From: Lachnospiraceae bacterium
GTDB lineage: Bacteria; Bacillota; Clostridia; Lachnospirales; Lachnospiraceae
NCBI GenBank assembly: GCA_017436305.1
Contig: JAFSDJ010000038.1
Span: 1-64,000 of the forward strand
Length of the DNA stretch: 64,000 bases
Direction of reading: 5' to 3'
In this document: in pieces, positions 25,945 to 35,172 of the stretch
Numbering within the stretch: the stretch's first letter is position 1
How the letters are laid out: each line of letters starts with the position of its first letter
Notes under the pieces: generated by a model
What the model was told of the DNA's origin: nothing
Seen by the model: only the letters and a program-made list of their open reading frames with translations
The model's database searches: none
Position numbers and translations under genes: made by a program

Positions 25945-28900
25945 ATGCAGATGCGATGGAATGAATTAATAAGAGATAAGAAAAAATTAATTATAAGAAT
26001 ATGTAGTATTGCAACTGTATTGGTAGCTGCCATTGGGATTTGTACATTTGTTGCAAAGAAGGCTACTTCCTCAGTAGAAGCTAGTACTAACGTTTTAAAA
26101 AGAGTTTCAGATAAGTATACAGCCGGCAGTACCTTCAAGATTTTGGAGGTAGTACCGGAACATACTTCTACTGAACATGAAAATGAAGAAATTGGTTATT
26201 TTATGGCTGACAGCCAGAATAAACAGGATTTTATGGATGTTTCCAGAGCCAAGTCTATTGGTAGTTTTTTAGCACCGGATGGGGTTTCAAACCTTTTATT
26301 GATGCGTGACTATGGTCTCATTAAAGAATCAGGTGTAGATTATGGTACCAGTGGTGGCAATGTATCGGATAACCCTGTTTATTCTGATAAAGCAACGTTT
26401 TCAACTTATCCTATGACAGGGTTTGAAGCAGTAGGGACACAGTTTACTTATGGTGTTTATGATAATGATCCTTCAAATAAAGGTGATTATAAGACAAAAG
26501 AAGGATATATGATTGATAACGGAACCATTTATGCAATCAATGGTGGTTCCGTTAGTGATAATACAGTAAGTAGTAACCACGTAGGTGGTGGTGCTCTTAC
26601 CAGAACCCTTTCTGTTATTGCCAATACTACAGAAGAAACGGGTAGTGAAACAACTCAGACAGAAAATGTGCCTGTAGTAAATGAAGCAGAAGAGGTAACT
26701 GTAACAGTTGAAGATGAGGAAGCACCGGCAGAAGCACCAGTGGAAACTCCGGAAGCGGAGACACCGGCGGAAACACCAGGGGCAGAAACACCGGTAGAAA
26801 CACCGGACGATACAAATAATCAAACCGGTCAGGGTGCTAACCTTCAGCGGATTGAAGAAGGGGTTACCATTGCACCGGTAGATGGTACTGTTGGAGCAGG
26901 TGGCGATAGCTATTATCAGGGTGTTGGCGCTGTTCCGGTAGACTATGAGCCTGTAGCAGAAGGCGACAGATTTAATAAGGCACTTCCGGAAGGTATTGAA
27001 TATGTAGGCGATGGAACTGGGAATGTAATCTTTACAGAAAGTCCGGCTGGTAAGTATTTCGGATATACCTCTGAAAAATTATATTACAACAAAGATACCA
27101 GCAATCATTTCTATAATGGTGAATGGTTTAAAGAATTAGTATTTGGTGATAAAGGCTTAGGAATTACAATTTCTATTGAAACAAAAACACCAAGTGAAAT
27201 CACTACAATGAATGGCTACGACTTAGTGTATATTTCCGGAACAAATGAAGCGTATATTGGTAGTGGTGTGGATTTAACAGATTCGCAGGTAATGGAGCTT
27301 TACAATGCAGTTATCAGTAGCAATTATCAGGCGGTCATCATGGACTATGCTTTGATTGATGCTACTACAATAGTTGACAAGGCTTCAGCGGGAAGTTTGA
27401 CTAATTTTGAAAAATTAGCACTGTTATTATGGCAGGATGATCAGACTGATATTTTAGAAAATACAGTATCCGGAAATACAGCAGGTCTTCCAAACAATGG
27501 ATTTACTGCAACTGTAGACGGAAGTGGATTTTATTCTATTTCAAGCTTTGGGGATGTTCCAAATAGTATATGGTATCACCTTACCACAAGCGTAAGTTTG
27601 ACCGGATATGGAAACTTTGTAGCAGGAAGCGTGTATGTATATGATCACAGATTACAATATTTTGATTCACCTAAAGCACAAATAGATGCTTATGATTTCT
27701 TTGGAAACGGTGATTTTAATTCAAAATATGTAGACCATGTTGTTGCAGCAGGGTTTTCGGATGTAGAATATACTGTAAAAGTAAATAACTCTAACAATCC
27801 GGACAAAAAGATGAGTGAAAAGATTACACCGGCAGTAGTAGTGCAGTATATTTTAACTTACGATGGTACGGCTTCAGCTTTAGTAAAGAATGAGTTAAGA
27901 GTATTAGAGATACAGCCATGTAGAAGTTTCTTGTATAATACTGCATGGGGTACAGAAACCTATTCAGAAATTGAGGATGGTACAAATAGAAACAAAGCTG
28001 CTGTTTTGGAAAATCGTAATCAGTTTATTGAAAATTATCTTGGAGAACCGTTCTTTAAGGATGGAAAAGTAGATACTGTTAATAGAGACTATGTTGTATT
28101 TACCAGTATGACAATTGAAGAATTCATTTGTAAGAATGAAAATGTTAATGAGGAGTATGACATTATTTATATTGGTTCTAATTATTCTTCTGTTAATTCC
28201 TATGATTGTTCACCTTCAGGAAACTATAATGAAGTTGACAATAAAGATTATGTAGCAGGTACCGATACGCCTAAAAGAATTTCAGACTTTAGAGATAATA
28301 ACATGGATGGTATGGTATATTTTAATATCGGAGATCTTGTTTATGTGTCTCAGTATGGTACTGAGAATAAAGGAAATCCCAAATATAGCTTATGGGGTTC
28401 TATTGCTAATGAAAATGGTGCGTTCCGCCATGCAGGAAGAGATTTAACTGTTTATAAAAAACAGGAGTTGCTAGATTATCTGGATACAGGGTATCCGATT
28501 ATTGTAGCTGGCGATTTAATGAGAACTGAGGAAACAGCAGGATACAAGCGTAAAGTAATTAATCCTACACAGACAACCACTTTTTCTAGTCATGCCCATG
28601 ATCACGGTAGAATTGATAATTCTTCTGAGTTGTATGAATTATTTGAAATTGCAACTGGATTATGTACAGATACAGAGAAAATTGGAAGTTATTCAGCAAC
28701 CGGATATTATAACTTTATATCTGAAGCTGATGTATTAAGTGGAGAAGTAAGAAAGGATGACATTGTTACCGCTGTAAATACAACTAAACTTGCAATAAAT
28801 ATTACATCTAGACCAACTGAGTATGAATATACATTAAACACTGAAGGAGCCATTACATCACAGACCGGTTTAGTATCTGAAGCAGATAATAAATATTATT

Positions 28901-30984
28901 TAACTTTTGAATTTACCTTACAGAACCTTTCAGCAGAAGGCGATGAAACAGATATTTATAATCCGCATTTGTATATTGATGTAAATGCAGATGGTAAATT
29001 CTCAGAAACAGAGGAATTAGAAGGTGCAGTTGTAACAAATGCACTAACAGGTGAAGAAGTACCTTATACGGCAAGTATTAATGGTAATGCATACTCATTA
29101 ACTACAAATGTATTATACAAATTAAAACGTGAGGTTCCAGAAGGATATCAAGGTTCCTTGCCTTGGTGCTTAAAAGTTGCCAAGTACAGTAATTCCAAAA
29201 TTTCTGCAAGTGAAACAGGATATTCAGCTATCAAGGGCGATGAACCGGTTACTATTAATGTTTTACAGATTATGAAGGGTGGAAAAGGTAGCGGATGGAA
29301 TAATTTGGATTTGGAAGATTGTATTACCAAAGCATATGATTCAAATCCCTACAATGATAATAAGTATGGTATTTATATTAAACAGCTAGAGACCCTTGGT
29401 ATGTTTAAGATTCAGGTTAAAAGTATATCCATTTCGGATTATAACAGGAGAGGGGCTTATAATAGAACTACAACTACTACAGATGCGTCAGGGAATCTCG
29501 TAACTAATACTGTAGCTACCAGTTATTATGAGCATTTAGAAGATTTTGATATGCTTATACTTGGATTTGCAGATAACTATATTGATTTAGGAGCGGGTCC
29601 CGGACTAAATGCTCTTGAACAATATATCAGAGATGGCAAACCGGTTCTGTTAAGCCACGACTTTATGGCTCATTATCCAAATTATGAGGTTGTAAAGAAA
29701 TTAAGAGATATAGTTGGTATGGATCGCTATGGTGTAACAGATAGTTCTTTAACTGCTGTCAAAGCTGGAGTTAGTTATTCACGTGGAGATGCATCAGATC
29801 TTGATGAAATTGAAAAAATTGAGTCCTCAGGAAGGCGTGTAGCATATCAGCCAGGTAGTGGTAAAAAAGTATTGGTTAAAGAAACACAAGGCTTTACCAG
29901 TTACATTGAAACCAGATATGCCGATACAAGAGATTATAAGTATTTAGTTTCACCGGATTTCAGTAGATGGGCTTGGAGTGCTAACCAGGATTATGTTATG
30001 TTTATAAATAAGGTAAATGATGGACAGATTACCAATTACCCATATATTTTACCTGAAAATTTTGCAGTAAATAAAACTCATGGACAGTATTTCCAGCTAA
30101 ATATGGAAAGTGATCAGGATGAAGATGGATCACCTGACATTACAGTATGGTATACGTTGGCATATGGTCATAGTTCTCCAAATACACCTGACGCGGATAC
30201 AGCTACTTCAAAATATTCAGACGGTGTATATAATGCCACACCCAAAAATGGTGTAAATACATTCTATATTTATAACTGTGGTAACGTTACTTATACAGGA
30301 AGTGGTCACTCATCATTAACATCTCCTTCCAACACATACGAAGCACAATTATTTATCAACACAATTGTTGCAGCGTATAAGGCAGGAATTAAATCTCCAA
30401 AAGTAAGCATTTACGAAGGAGAAAACTTAAACAGCTCAGTTATTACAAACATTACAGTACCTTATGATGAAAATATTGGTAGAAATGCAACAGATACAAA
30501 TAAAGCAGAATCTTCTATTATTAAAGACAGAAGTGGTAATTATAAGTATCCGTTTGTTGAAGAAAATGATGCCAATGCTACAAAAGTATTCTTCCGTGTT
30601 GCTGACCCGAACCTTGTAAAAGGTAGCAAGAGTATTGATGTGAGATTCTTACTTGAAGTTGATCTTCCATCAGGAACAGCAGGTACAGAAACAATTACAC
30701 TTGATAATGGTGAAACAATTGTAGTGATAGAATTGGCAATGCCATTCTACTCAGCTAACTTTACAAACACATACGCTTACGGTTCTCCTGTATCCAGTGG
30801 TGTTATGTATGGATTGAAGCTTCCTATGGACCTACTTACAAGTTCAAGCAACTTTAAGATTTATGTAGAGGCTGAAACAACTATTACAAATGTTTCTGTA
30901 ACAGGTGACAAGACAATAAGCAAATCAGGAAAAGCTTATACATCATTAGGTGTAACAAAAATGGATTTATTAAAATTAGATTAA
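25945..30984 (+). CDS. 1679-residue membrane-anchored pilus-locus surface protein
   Basis: The last and largest gene of the pilus operon. A basic start and a hydrophobic segment at about residues 17-37 (ICSIATVLVAAIGICTFVA) give an anchor or uncleaved signal; there is no prepilin motif. Residues about 250-290 form a Pro/Glu/Thr-rich stalk with repeated ETP units. The long remainder is rich in Tyr, Asn, Asp and Thr. Some segments (for example MLILGFADNYIDLGAGPG and then GKPVLLSHDFMAHYPN) resemble a class I amidotransferase-like fold. From memory, similar proteins in Lachnospiraceae are labelled DUF5057; I could not verify this. No LPXTG motif. A role as pilus adhesin or PilY1-like tip protein is inferred from position only. 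Confidence 0.75.
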   Translation: MQMRWNELIRDKKKLIIRICSIATVLVAAIGICTFVAKKATSSVEASTNVLKRVSDKYTAGSTFKILEVVPEHTSTEHENEEIGYFMADSQNKQDFMDVSRAKSIGSFLAPDGVSNLLLMRDYGLIKESGVDYGTSGGNVSDNPVYSDKATFSTYPMTGFEAVGTQFTYGVYDNDPSNKGDYKTKEGYMIDNGTIYAINGGSVSDNTVSSNHVGGGALTRTLSVIANTTEETGSETTQTENVPVVNEAEEVTVTVEDEEAPAEAPVETPEAETPAETPGAETPVETPDDTNNQTGQGANLQRIEEGVTIAPVDGTVGAGGDSYYQGVGAVPVDYEPVAEGDRFNKALPEGIEYVGDGTGNVIFTESPAGKYFGYTSEKLYYNKDTSNHFYNGEWFKELVFGDKGLGITISIETKTPSEITTMNGYDLVYISGTNEAYIGSGVDLTDSQVMELYNAVISSNYQAVIMDYALIDATTIVDKASAGSLTNFEKLALLLWQDDQTDILENTVSGNTAGLPNNGFTATVDGSGFYSISSFGDVPNSIWYHLTTSVSLTGYGNFVAGSVYVYDHRLQYFDSPKAQIDAYDFFGNGDFNSKYVDHVVAAGFSDVEYTVKVNNSNNPDKKMSEKITPAVVVQYILTYDGTASALVKNELRVLEIQPCRSFLYNTAWGTETYSEIEDGTNRNKAAVLENRNQFIENYLGEPFFKDGKVDTVNRDYVVFTSMTIEEFICKNENVNEEYDIIYIGSNYSSVNSYDCSPSGNYNEVDNKDYVAGTDTPKRISDFRDNNMDGMVYFNIGDLVYVSQYGTENKGNPKYSLWGSIANENGAFRHAGRDLTVYKKQELLDYLDTGYPIIVAGDLMRTEETAGYKRKVINPTQTTTFSSHAHDHGRIDNSSELYELFEIATGLCTDTEKIGSYSATGYYNFISEADVLSGEVRKDDIVTAVNTTKLAINITSRPTEYEYTLNTEGAITSQTGLVSEADNKYYLTFEFTLQNLSAEGDETDIYNPHLYIDVNADGKFSETEELEGAVVTNALTGEEVPYTASINGNAYSLTTNVLYKLKREVPEGYQGSLPWCLKVAKYSNSKISASETGYSAIKGDEPVTINVLQIMKGGKGSGWNNLDLEDCITKAYDSNPYNDNKYGIYIKQLETLGMFKIQVKSISISDYNRRGAYNRTTTTTDASGNLVTNTVATSYYEHLEDFDMLILGFADNYIDLGAGPGLNALEQYIRDGKPVLLSHDFMAHYPNYEVVKKLRDIVGMDRYGVTDSSLTAVKAGVSYSRGDASDLDEIEKIESSGRRVAYQPGSGKKVLVKETQGFTSYIETRYADTRDYKYLVSPDFSRWAWSANQDYVMFINKVNDGQITNYPYILPENFAVNKTHGQYFQLNMESDQDEDGSPDITVWYTLAYGHSSPNTPDADTATSKYSDGVYNATPKNGVNTFYIYNCGNVTYTGSGHSSLTSPSNTYEAQLFINTIVAAYKAGIKSPKVSIYEGENLNSSVITNITVPYDENIGRNATDTNKAESSIIKDRSGNYKYPFVEENDANATKVFFRVADPNLVKGSKSIDVRFLLEVDLPSGTAGTETITLDNGETIVVIELAMPFYSANFTNTYAYGSPVSSGVMYGLKLPMDLLTSSSNFKIYVEAETTITNVSVTGDKTISKSGKAYTSLGVTKMDLLKLD

Positions 30985-31001
30985 TATCTAAAATTTAAGA
31001 G

Positions 31002-31033
31002 AAACAAGCTCAGAAATGGGCTTGTTTTTTTTT
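31002..31033 (+). terminator. Intrinsic terminator of the pilus operon
   Basis: AACAAGCTC (31003-31011) pairs with GGGCTTGTT (31018-31026) with one G-U pair and a 6-base loop, followed by a run of T's to 31033. It lies 18 bases after the stop codon and closes the pilus operon ahead of topA. Confidence 0.88.
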
Positions 31034-31073
31034 GTATGGAAACATAATGTATAGGAAGAAAAGAAAAAAGTTC

Positions 31074-31102
31074 TTTACAGCGCAATTTTTTTGGTGTATA
31101 GT
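31074..31102 (+). promoter_or_regulatory. SigA-type promoter of topA
   Basis: TTTACA (31074-31079) and TATAGT (31097-31102) are 17 bases apart, each with two or fewer mismatches to consensus, 45 bases before the topA start. Confidence 0.75.
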
Positions 31103-31146
31103 GTGAAACGATTACTTTTAGTAGAAACGAGAATAGGGGAAGAGAT

Positions 31147-33225
31147 ATGGCAAAATATTTAGTAATTGTGGAATCACCTGCAAAAGTAAAAACAATTAAA
31201 AAATTTTTAGGTTCAAATTATGAGGTGCTTGCCAGTAACGGGCATGTAAGAGATTTGCCAAAGAGCACCCTTGGAATTGATGTGGAGCATAATTATGAGC
31301 CAAAATATATTACCATTCGTGGAAAAGGTGATATACTGGCTGCTTTAAGAAAAGAAGTAAAGAAAGCAGAAAAAATATATCTTGCAACTGACCCTGACCG
31401 GGAAGGAGAAGCCATTTCCTGGCATTTGTTAACAGCTTTAAAGCTGGAAGATAAAAAAGTATACAGAATCGCTTTTAATGAAATTACAAAAAATGCTGTA
31501 AAAGAATCTTTAAAGCATGCCAGAGAAATCAACATGGATTTGGTTGACTCCCAGCAGGCAAGAAGAGTATTAGACAGAATGGTTGGATATCGCATTTCGC
31601 CGGTTTTATGGGCAAAGGTAAAACGAGGTCTTAGTGCAGGCAGAGTTCAGTCAGTAGCTCTTCGAATTATTTGCGATAGAGAAGAAGAGATTAATGCCTT
31701 TATTCCGGAAGAATACTGGACACTGGATACTTATTTTAAAATACCGGGGGAAAAGAAATCTTTACAGGCTAAATTTTATGGAACAAAAGAAAAAAAGATG
31801 GCTATTTCTTCCAAAGATGAGCTGGATAGGATTATAAGCCAGTTAGAAGGAAAAGATTATCAGGTTGCATCTGTTAAAAAAGGAGAGAGAAGTAAAAAGC
31901 CCCCACTTGCTTTTACCACCTCTACACTTCAACAGGAAGCAAGTAAACTGCTGAATTTTTCCACCTCTAAAACAATGAGACTTGCACAGCAGTTATACGA
32001 GGGAGTTGAGATAAAGGGGAGCGGTACAGTAGGTCTTATTACTTACCTGCGTACAGATTCCACCAGAATTTCAGAAGAGGCTAAAGAAAGTGCAAAAGAA
32101 TATATTACAAGGGTATATGGTGCAGAATACGGCGAAGAAATAGAAAGTACGAAAAAGTCCCAAGGGAAAATTCAGGATGCTCACGAGGCAATCAGACCCA
32201 CAGATATTACAAGGACTCCATTTGAAGTAAAGGATTCCTTAAGCAGAGATTTATTCAGGTTATATCAGCTTATATGGAAACGTTTTACAGCAAGTCGTAT
32301 GAAACCGGCTTTATATGAGACAACCTCTGTAAAAATTGATTGTGGTGATTATCGTTTTTCTGTAGCAGCGTCTAAAATTAAATTTGAAGGTTTTATGTGT
32401 GTTTATACAGAAGAAGACGAGGAGAAGCAGGAAAACAATACACTTGTTAAGTCACTGGATACTGATACAAAGCTTCAGTTTGATAAATTTGACCCACAGC
32501 AACATTTTACACAGCCACCCGCTCATTATACAGAAGCCTCACTTGTGCGTACGTTAGAAGAGCTTGGAATTGGTCGACCAAGTACTTATGCGCCTACTAT
32601 CGGTACTATATTAGGGAGAAGATATATTGTAAAAGAGGCAAAAAATCTCTATGTAACAGAGCTTGGAGAAGTGGTAAATTCTATTATGAAGGATGCTTTT
32701 CCAAGTATTGTAGATGTGAATTTTACGGCAAATTTAGAATCTTTGTTAGATAAAGTAGAAGAAGGAGTTGTAAACTGGAAGGTCATTGTAGAAAACTTCT
32801 ACCCGGATTTAGACGAAGCAGTTAAAGTGGCAGAAAAAGAATTAGAGTCTGTAGACATTGCAGATGAAGTTTCAGATCAGGTATGTGACCTTTGTGGAAG
32901 GCAAATGGTGATCAAATATGGACCACATGGAAGATTTCTTGCATGCCCGGGCTTTCCGGAATGTAGGAATACAAAACCGTATTTGGAAAAAATCGGAGTA
33001 CCTTGTCCAAAATGTGGAAAAGAAGTAGTGCTTAAAAAAACCAAAAAAGGAAGAAAGTATTTTGGATGCGAAAACAATCCGGAATGCGACTTTATGGTTT
33101 GGCAGAAGCCAAGTACGAAGAAATGTCCCAAATGTGCTGCTGTTTTATTGGAAAAGGGGAATAAACTTGTTTGTTCGGAAACGGAATGTGGTTATGTGGA
33201 GCCAATGAAGAAAGAGGAGAAATAA
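31147..33225 (+). CDS. topA: DNA topoisomerase I
   Basis: Type IA topoisomerase that relaxes negative supercoils. The Toprim domain opens the protein (LVIVESPAKVKTIKKFLG; the DPDREGE motif near residue 80). The active-site Tyr is Tyr300 in TYLRTDSTRIS. Three C-terminal zinc ribbons follow, seen as CxxC pairs in CDLCGRQM, CPKCGKEV and CPKCAAVL. Length of 692 is standard for Firmicutes. In many Firmicutes topA directly follows dprA; here the 19.6-kb pilus locus lies between them. It has its own promoter, and the codY gene follows 113 bases downstream. Confidence 0.97.
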   Translation: MAKYLVIVESPAKVKTIKKFLGSNYEVLASNGHVRDLPKSTLGIDVEHNYEPKYITIRGKGDILAALRKEVKKAEKIYLATDPDREGEAISWHLLTALKLEDKKVYRIAFNEITKNAVKESLKHAREINMDLVDSQQARRVLDRMVGYRISPVLWAKVKRGLSAGRVQSVALRIICDREEEINAFIPEEYWTLDTYFKIPGEKKSLQAKFYGTKEKKMAISSKDELDRIISQLEGKDYQVASVKKGERSKKPPLAFTTSTLQQEASKLLNFSTSKTMRLAQQLYEGVEIKGSGTVGLITYLRTDSTRISEEAKESAKEYITRVYGAEYGEEIESTKKSQGKIQDAHEAIRPTDITRTPFEVKDSLSRDLFRLYQLIWKRFTASRMKPALYETTSVKIDCGDYRFSVAASKIKFEGFMCVYTEEDEEKQENNTLVKSLDTDTKLQFDKFDPQQHFTQPPAHYTEASLVRTLEELGIGRPSTYAPTIGTILGRRYIVKEAKNLYVTELGEVVNSIMKDAFPSIVDVNFTANLESLLDKVEEGVVNWKVIVENFYPDLDEAVKVAEKELESVDIADEVSDQVCDLCGRQMVIKYGPHGRFLACPGFPECRNTKPYLEKIGVPCPKCGKEVVLKKTKKGRKYFGCENNPECDFMVWQKPSTKKCPKCAAVLLEKGNKLVCSETECGYVEPMKKEEK

Positions 33226-33247
33226 TTTTCTTAATTATCTGAAAATT
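33224..33247 (+). promoter_or_regulatory. Two overlapping CodY boxes upstream of codY
   Basis: The 15-base segment at 33233-33247 (AATTATCTGAAAATT) matches the CodY consensus AATTTTCWGAAAATT at 14 of 15 positions. A second, weaker match at 33224-33238 (11 of 15) overlaps it by 6 bases, the arrangement known from Bacillus subtilis CodY operators. The pair is also part of a perfect 10-bp inverted repeat (33221-33230 and 33241-33250). It lies directly against the -35 of the codY promoter, so autoregulation is likely. Confidence 0.7.
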
Positions 33248-33248
33248 A

Positions 33249-33277
33249 TTGCGAATTTGTTCGAATTGTGGTAATAT
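33249..33277 (+). promoter_or_regulatory. SigA-type promoter of codY
   Basis: TTGCGA (33249-33254) and TAATAT (33272-33277) are spaced by 17 bases. The promoter would give a leader of about 55 bases. The CodY boxes end one base before the -35. Confidence 0.65.
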
Positions 33278-33338
33278 ATTCGTAATGAGGGCAAGTAAAA
33301 AGTTCGCATGGAAGTAACCTGTGATTACGGAGGAACCT

Positions 33339-34118
33339 ATGAGTAGCGTACAACTTTTAGATAAAACAAGAAAAATTGGAAAATTACTGCATAACAACAG
33401 TTCAAGTAAAGTAGTATTTAACGATATATGTACAGTTTTGAAAGAGATTCTTAACTCAAATGTACTTGTTATTAGTAAAAAAGGTAAGGTATTAGGACTT
33501 GCCAATTGTGGTAATGTAGAAGTAATTACAGAACTTTTAAAAGGTCAGGTAGGAGATTTTATTGACAGTGCGTTGAATGAAAGATTTTTAGCTGTACTAT
33601 CTACAAAGGAAAATGTTAATTTAGAAACATTAGGCTTCGAAAATACTGACACAAAGCGTTTTCAGGGAGTTGTTTCTCCTATTGATATTGCCGGGGAGAG
33701 GCTTGGAACATTATTTATTTATAATGAAGAGGATGCTTATGATATAGACGATATCATTTTATGTGAGTATGGTGCTACTGTAGTAAGTCTTGAGATGCTT
33801 CGGGCAGTAAATGAAGAAAATGCCGAGGAAAGCCGAAAGCAGTCGGTAGTAAAATCCGCTATCCACACATTGTCTCTGTCAGAGATGGAAGCCATTGTAC
33901 ATATTTTTGAAGAGTTAAATGGCATGGAGGGAATTTTAGTAGCAAGTAAAATTGCAGATAGAGTAGGAATTACCCGTTCGGTTATAGTAAATGCTCTTCG
34001 GAAGTTTGAGAGCGCAGGTGTTATAGAGTCCAGATCTTCCGGTATGAAGGGAACCTATATTAAGATTATAAATGATGCCATTTATGATGAATTGGAAGAA
34101 TTAAAAAAGAAATTTTAA
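33339..34118 (+). CDS. codY: GTP- and branched-chain-amino-acid-sensing regulator CodY
   Basis: Global repressor that senses GTP and isoleucine/leucine/valine and switches genes between growth and starvation states. The N-terminal GAF domain covers residues about 1-150; the C-terminal winged helix-turn-helix contains ASKIADRVGITRSVIVNALRK and FESAGVIESRSSGMKGTY, the classic CodY recognition region. Length of 259 is standard. ATG 33339 follows GGAGGA at 33328-33333; an in-frame GTG at 33321 is upstream of that site and rejected. CodY represses motility and competence genes in several Firmicutes, and here it sits next to both, though direct control is not shown. Confidence 0.97.
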   Translation: MSSVQLLDKTRKIGKLLHNNSSSKVVFNDICTVLKEILNSNVLVISKKGKVLGLANCGNVEVITELLKGQVGDFIDSALNERFLAVLSTKENVNLETLGFENTDTKRFQGVVSPIDIAGERLGTLFIYNEEDAYDIDDIILCEYGATVVSLEMLRAVNEENAEESRKQSVVKSAIHTLSLSEMEAIVHIFEELNGMEGILVASKIADRVGITRSVIVNALRKFESAGVIESRSSGMKGTYIKIINDAIYDELEELKKKF

Positions 34119-34153
34119 AGGCAAAAGGAGTTGCCGTTGGTACTTTAGTATGT

Positions 34154-34193
34154 AAAAGGATTTATGTCACATAAATCCTTTTTTGTTTTTTTT
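34154..34193 (+). terminator. Intrinsic terminator after codY
   Basis: AAAAGGATTTATG (34154-34166) and CATAAATCCTTTT (34170-34182) form a perfect 13-bp stem with a 3-base loop and a T-rich tail to 34193. It separates codY from the flagellar operon. Confidence 0.92.
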
Positions 34194-34203
34194 GAAAAAT
34201 ACC

Positions 34204-34231
34204 TTGCGTTTTTTGGGAAAAAAACTATAAT
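34204..34231 (+). promoter_or_regulatory. SigA-type promoter of the flagellar operon
   Basis: TTGCGT (34204-34209) and TATAAT (34226-34231) are spaced by 16 bases, ending 47 bases before flgB. This looks like a vegetative promoter, not a sigma-28 one. A partial CodY-like match (34186-34200, 11 of 15) lies just upstream but falls in the T-tract of the terminator. Confidence 0.65.
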
Positions 34232-34278
34232 AGAATAGAGTGGCTAGGACTATGCCCTTTTTTCGAAAGGAGAAGCTT

Positions 34279-34668
34279 ATGATTCAAACAAGTGTATACA
34301 ATTATATCAATGTTTTAGATAAAGCAGCAGATGCTTCCTGGTTAAGAAATGAAGCAATCTCAAATAATATTGCAAATGTGGATACGCCAGGTTATAAAAG
34401 ACAGGATGTTGATTTTGAAAGCCAGTTAACTAAGGCACTTGGAATGAGCAGATATGAAACAATGGATTCTAAAGTAGCCGGTGTAACCTTATCAAATCTT
34501 AAGCCAAGTACATATACAGATTATTCCGGATATTCATACAGATTAGACGGAAATAATGTAGACATAGATTCGGAAAATGTGGCGCTTGCCAACAATCAGT
34601 TAAAATATCAGGCACTGATTACAAGTGTAAATCAGGAGTTTGCCAATTTAAAATCGGTTATGAAATAG
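34279..34668 (+). CDS. flgB: Flagellar proximal rod protein FlgB
   Basis: Proximal rod component. Residues 25-45 carry the rod-protein motif AISNNIANVDTPGYKRQDV, shared by all rod and hook proteins, and the C-terminus has the matching helix LKYQALITSVNQEFANLK. At 129 residues it is typical. The start is ATG 34279 with AAAGGAGA at 34266-34273; a longer in-frame start at 34240 is not supported. It opens the flagellar and chemotaxis operon, and flgC follows 12 bases later. Confidence 0.96.
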   Translation: MIQTSVYNYINVLDKAADASWLRNEAISNNIANVDTPGYKRQDVDFESQLTKALGMSRYETMDSKVAGVTLSNLKPSTYTDYSGYSYRLDGNNVDIDSENVALANNQLKYQALITSVNQEFANLKSVMK

Positions 34669-34680
34669 GAGGGGTAAAAT

Positions 34681-35124
34681 ATGAGTATGTTTAGTTCTTT
34701 TGATATTAATGCATCGGGACTTACTGCACAGAGGTATCGTATGGACGTTATTTCACAGAACGTGGCAAATGCCAATACTACCAGAACCTCTGATGGTACT
34801 CCTTATCGTCGTAAGACCGTTGTGTTTCAGGAAAGAGATTCCCAGACACCTTTTTCAAGAGTGTTAGGAAATGCCACAGAACGTTACGCAGGAAACGGTG
34901 TTAAGGTAGTTGGTACTTATGAAGATTACAGTACAGATCTAGTGAAAACATATGATCCGGCTCATCCGGATGCTGATGCTGACGGATATGTGTTATATCC
35001 AAATGTAAATATTGTAACAGAAATGACGAACTTAATTGATGCCAGCCGGTCTTATGAGGCAAATGCCACAGCTTTTGAAGCAAGTAAAAGCATTGCGTTA
35101 AAGGGATTGGAAATGGCCAATTAG
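34681..35124 (+). CDS. flgC: Flagellar proximal rod protein FlgC
   Basis: Proximal rod protein. The N-terminal motif FDINASGLTAQRYRMDVIS and QNVANANTTR match FlgC, and the C-terminal VTEMTNLIDASRSYEANATA is the matching helix. 147 residues, normal. An AGGAGG site lies 7 bases upstream of ATG 34681. It is read together with flgB and fliE, the conserved start of Gram-positive fla operons. Confidence 0.96.
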   Translation: MSMFSSFDINASGLTAQRYRMDVISQNVANANTTRTSDGTPYRRKTVVFQERDSQTPFSRVLGNATERYAGNGVKVVGTYEDYSTDLVKTYDPAHPDADADGYVLYPNVNIVTEMTNLIDASRSYEANATAFEASKSIALKGLEMAN

Positions 35125-35172
35125 TTTGGATAACTTATTAAAATATTAAATTTGAGTAGAAGAGGAAATAAA

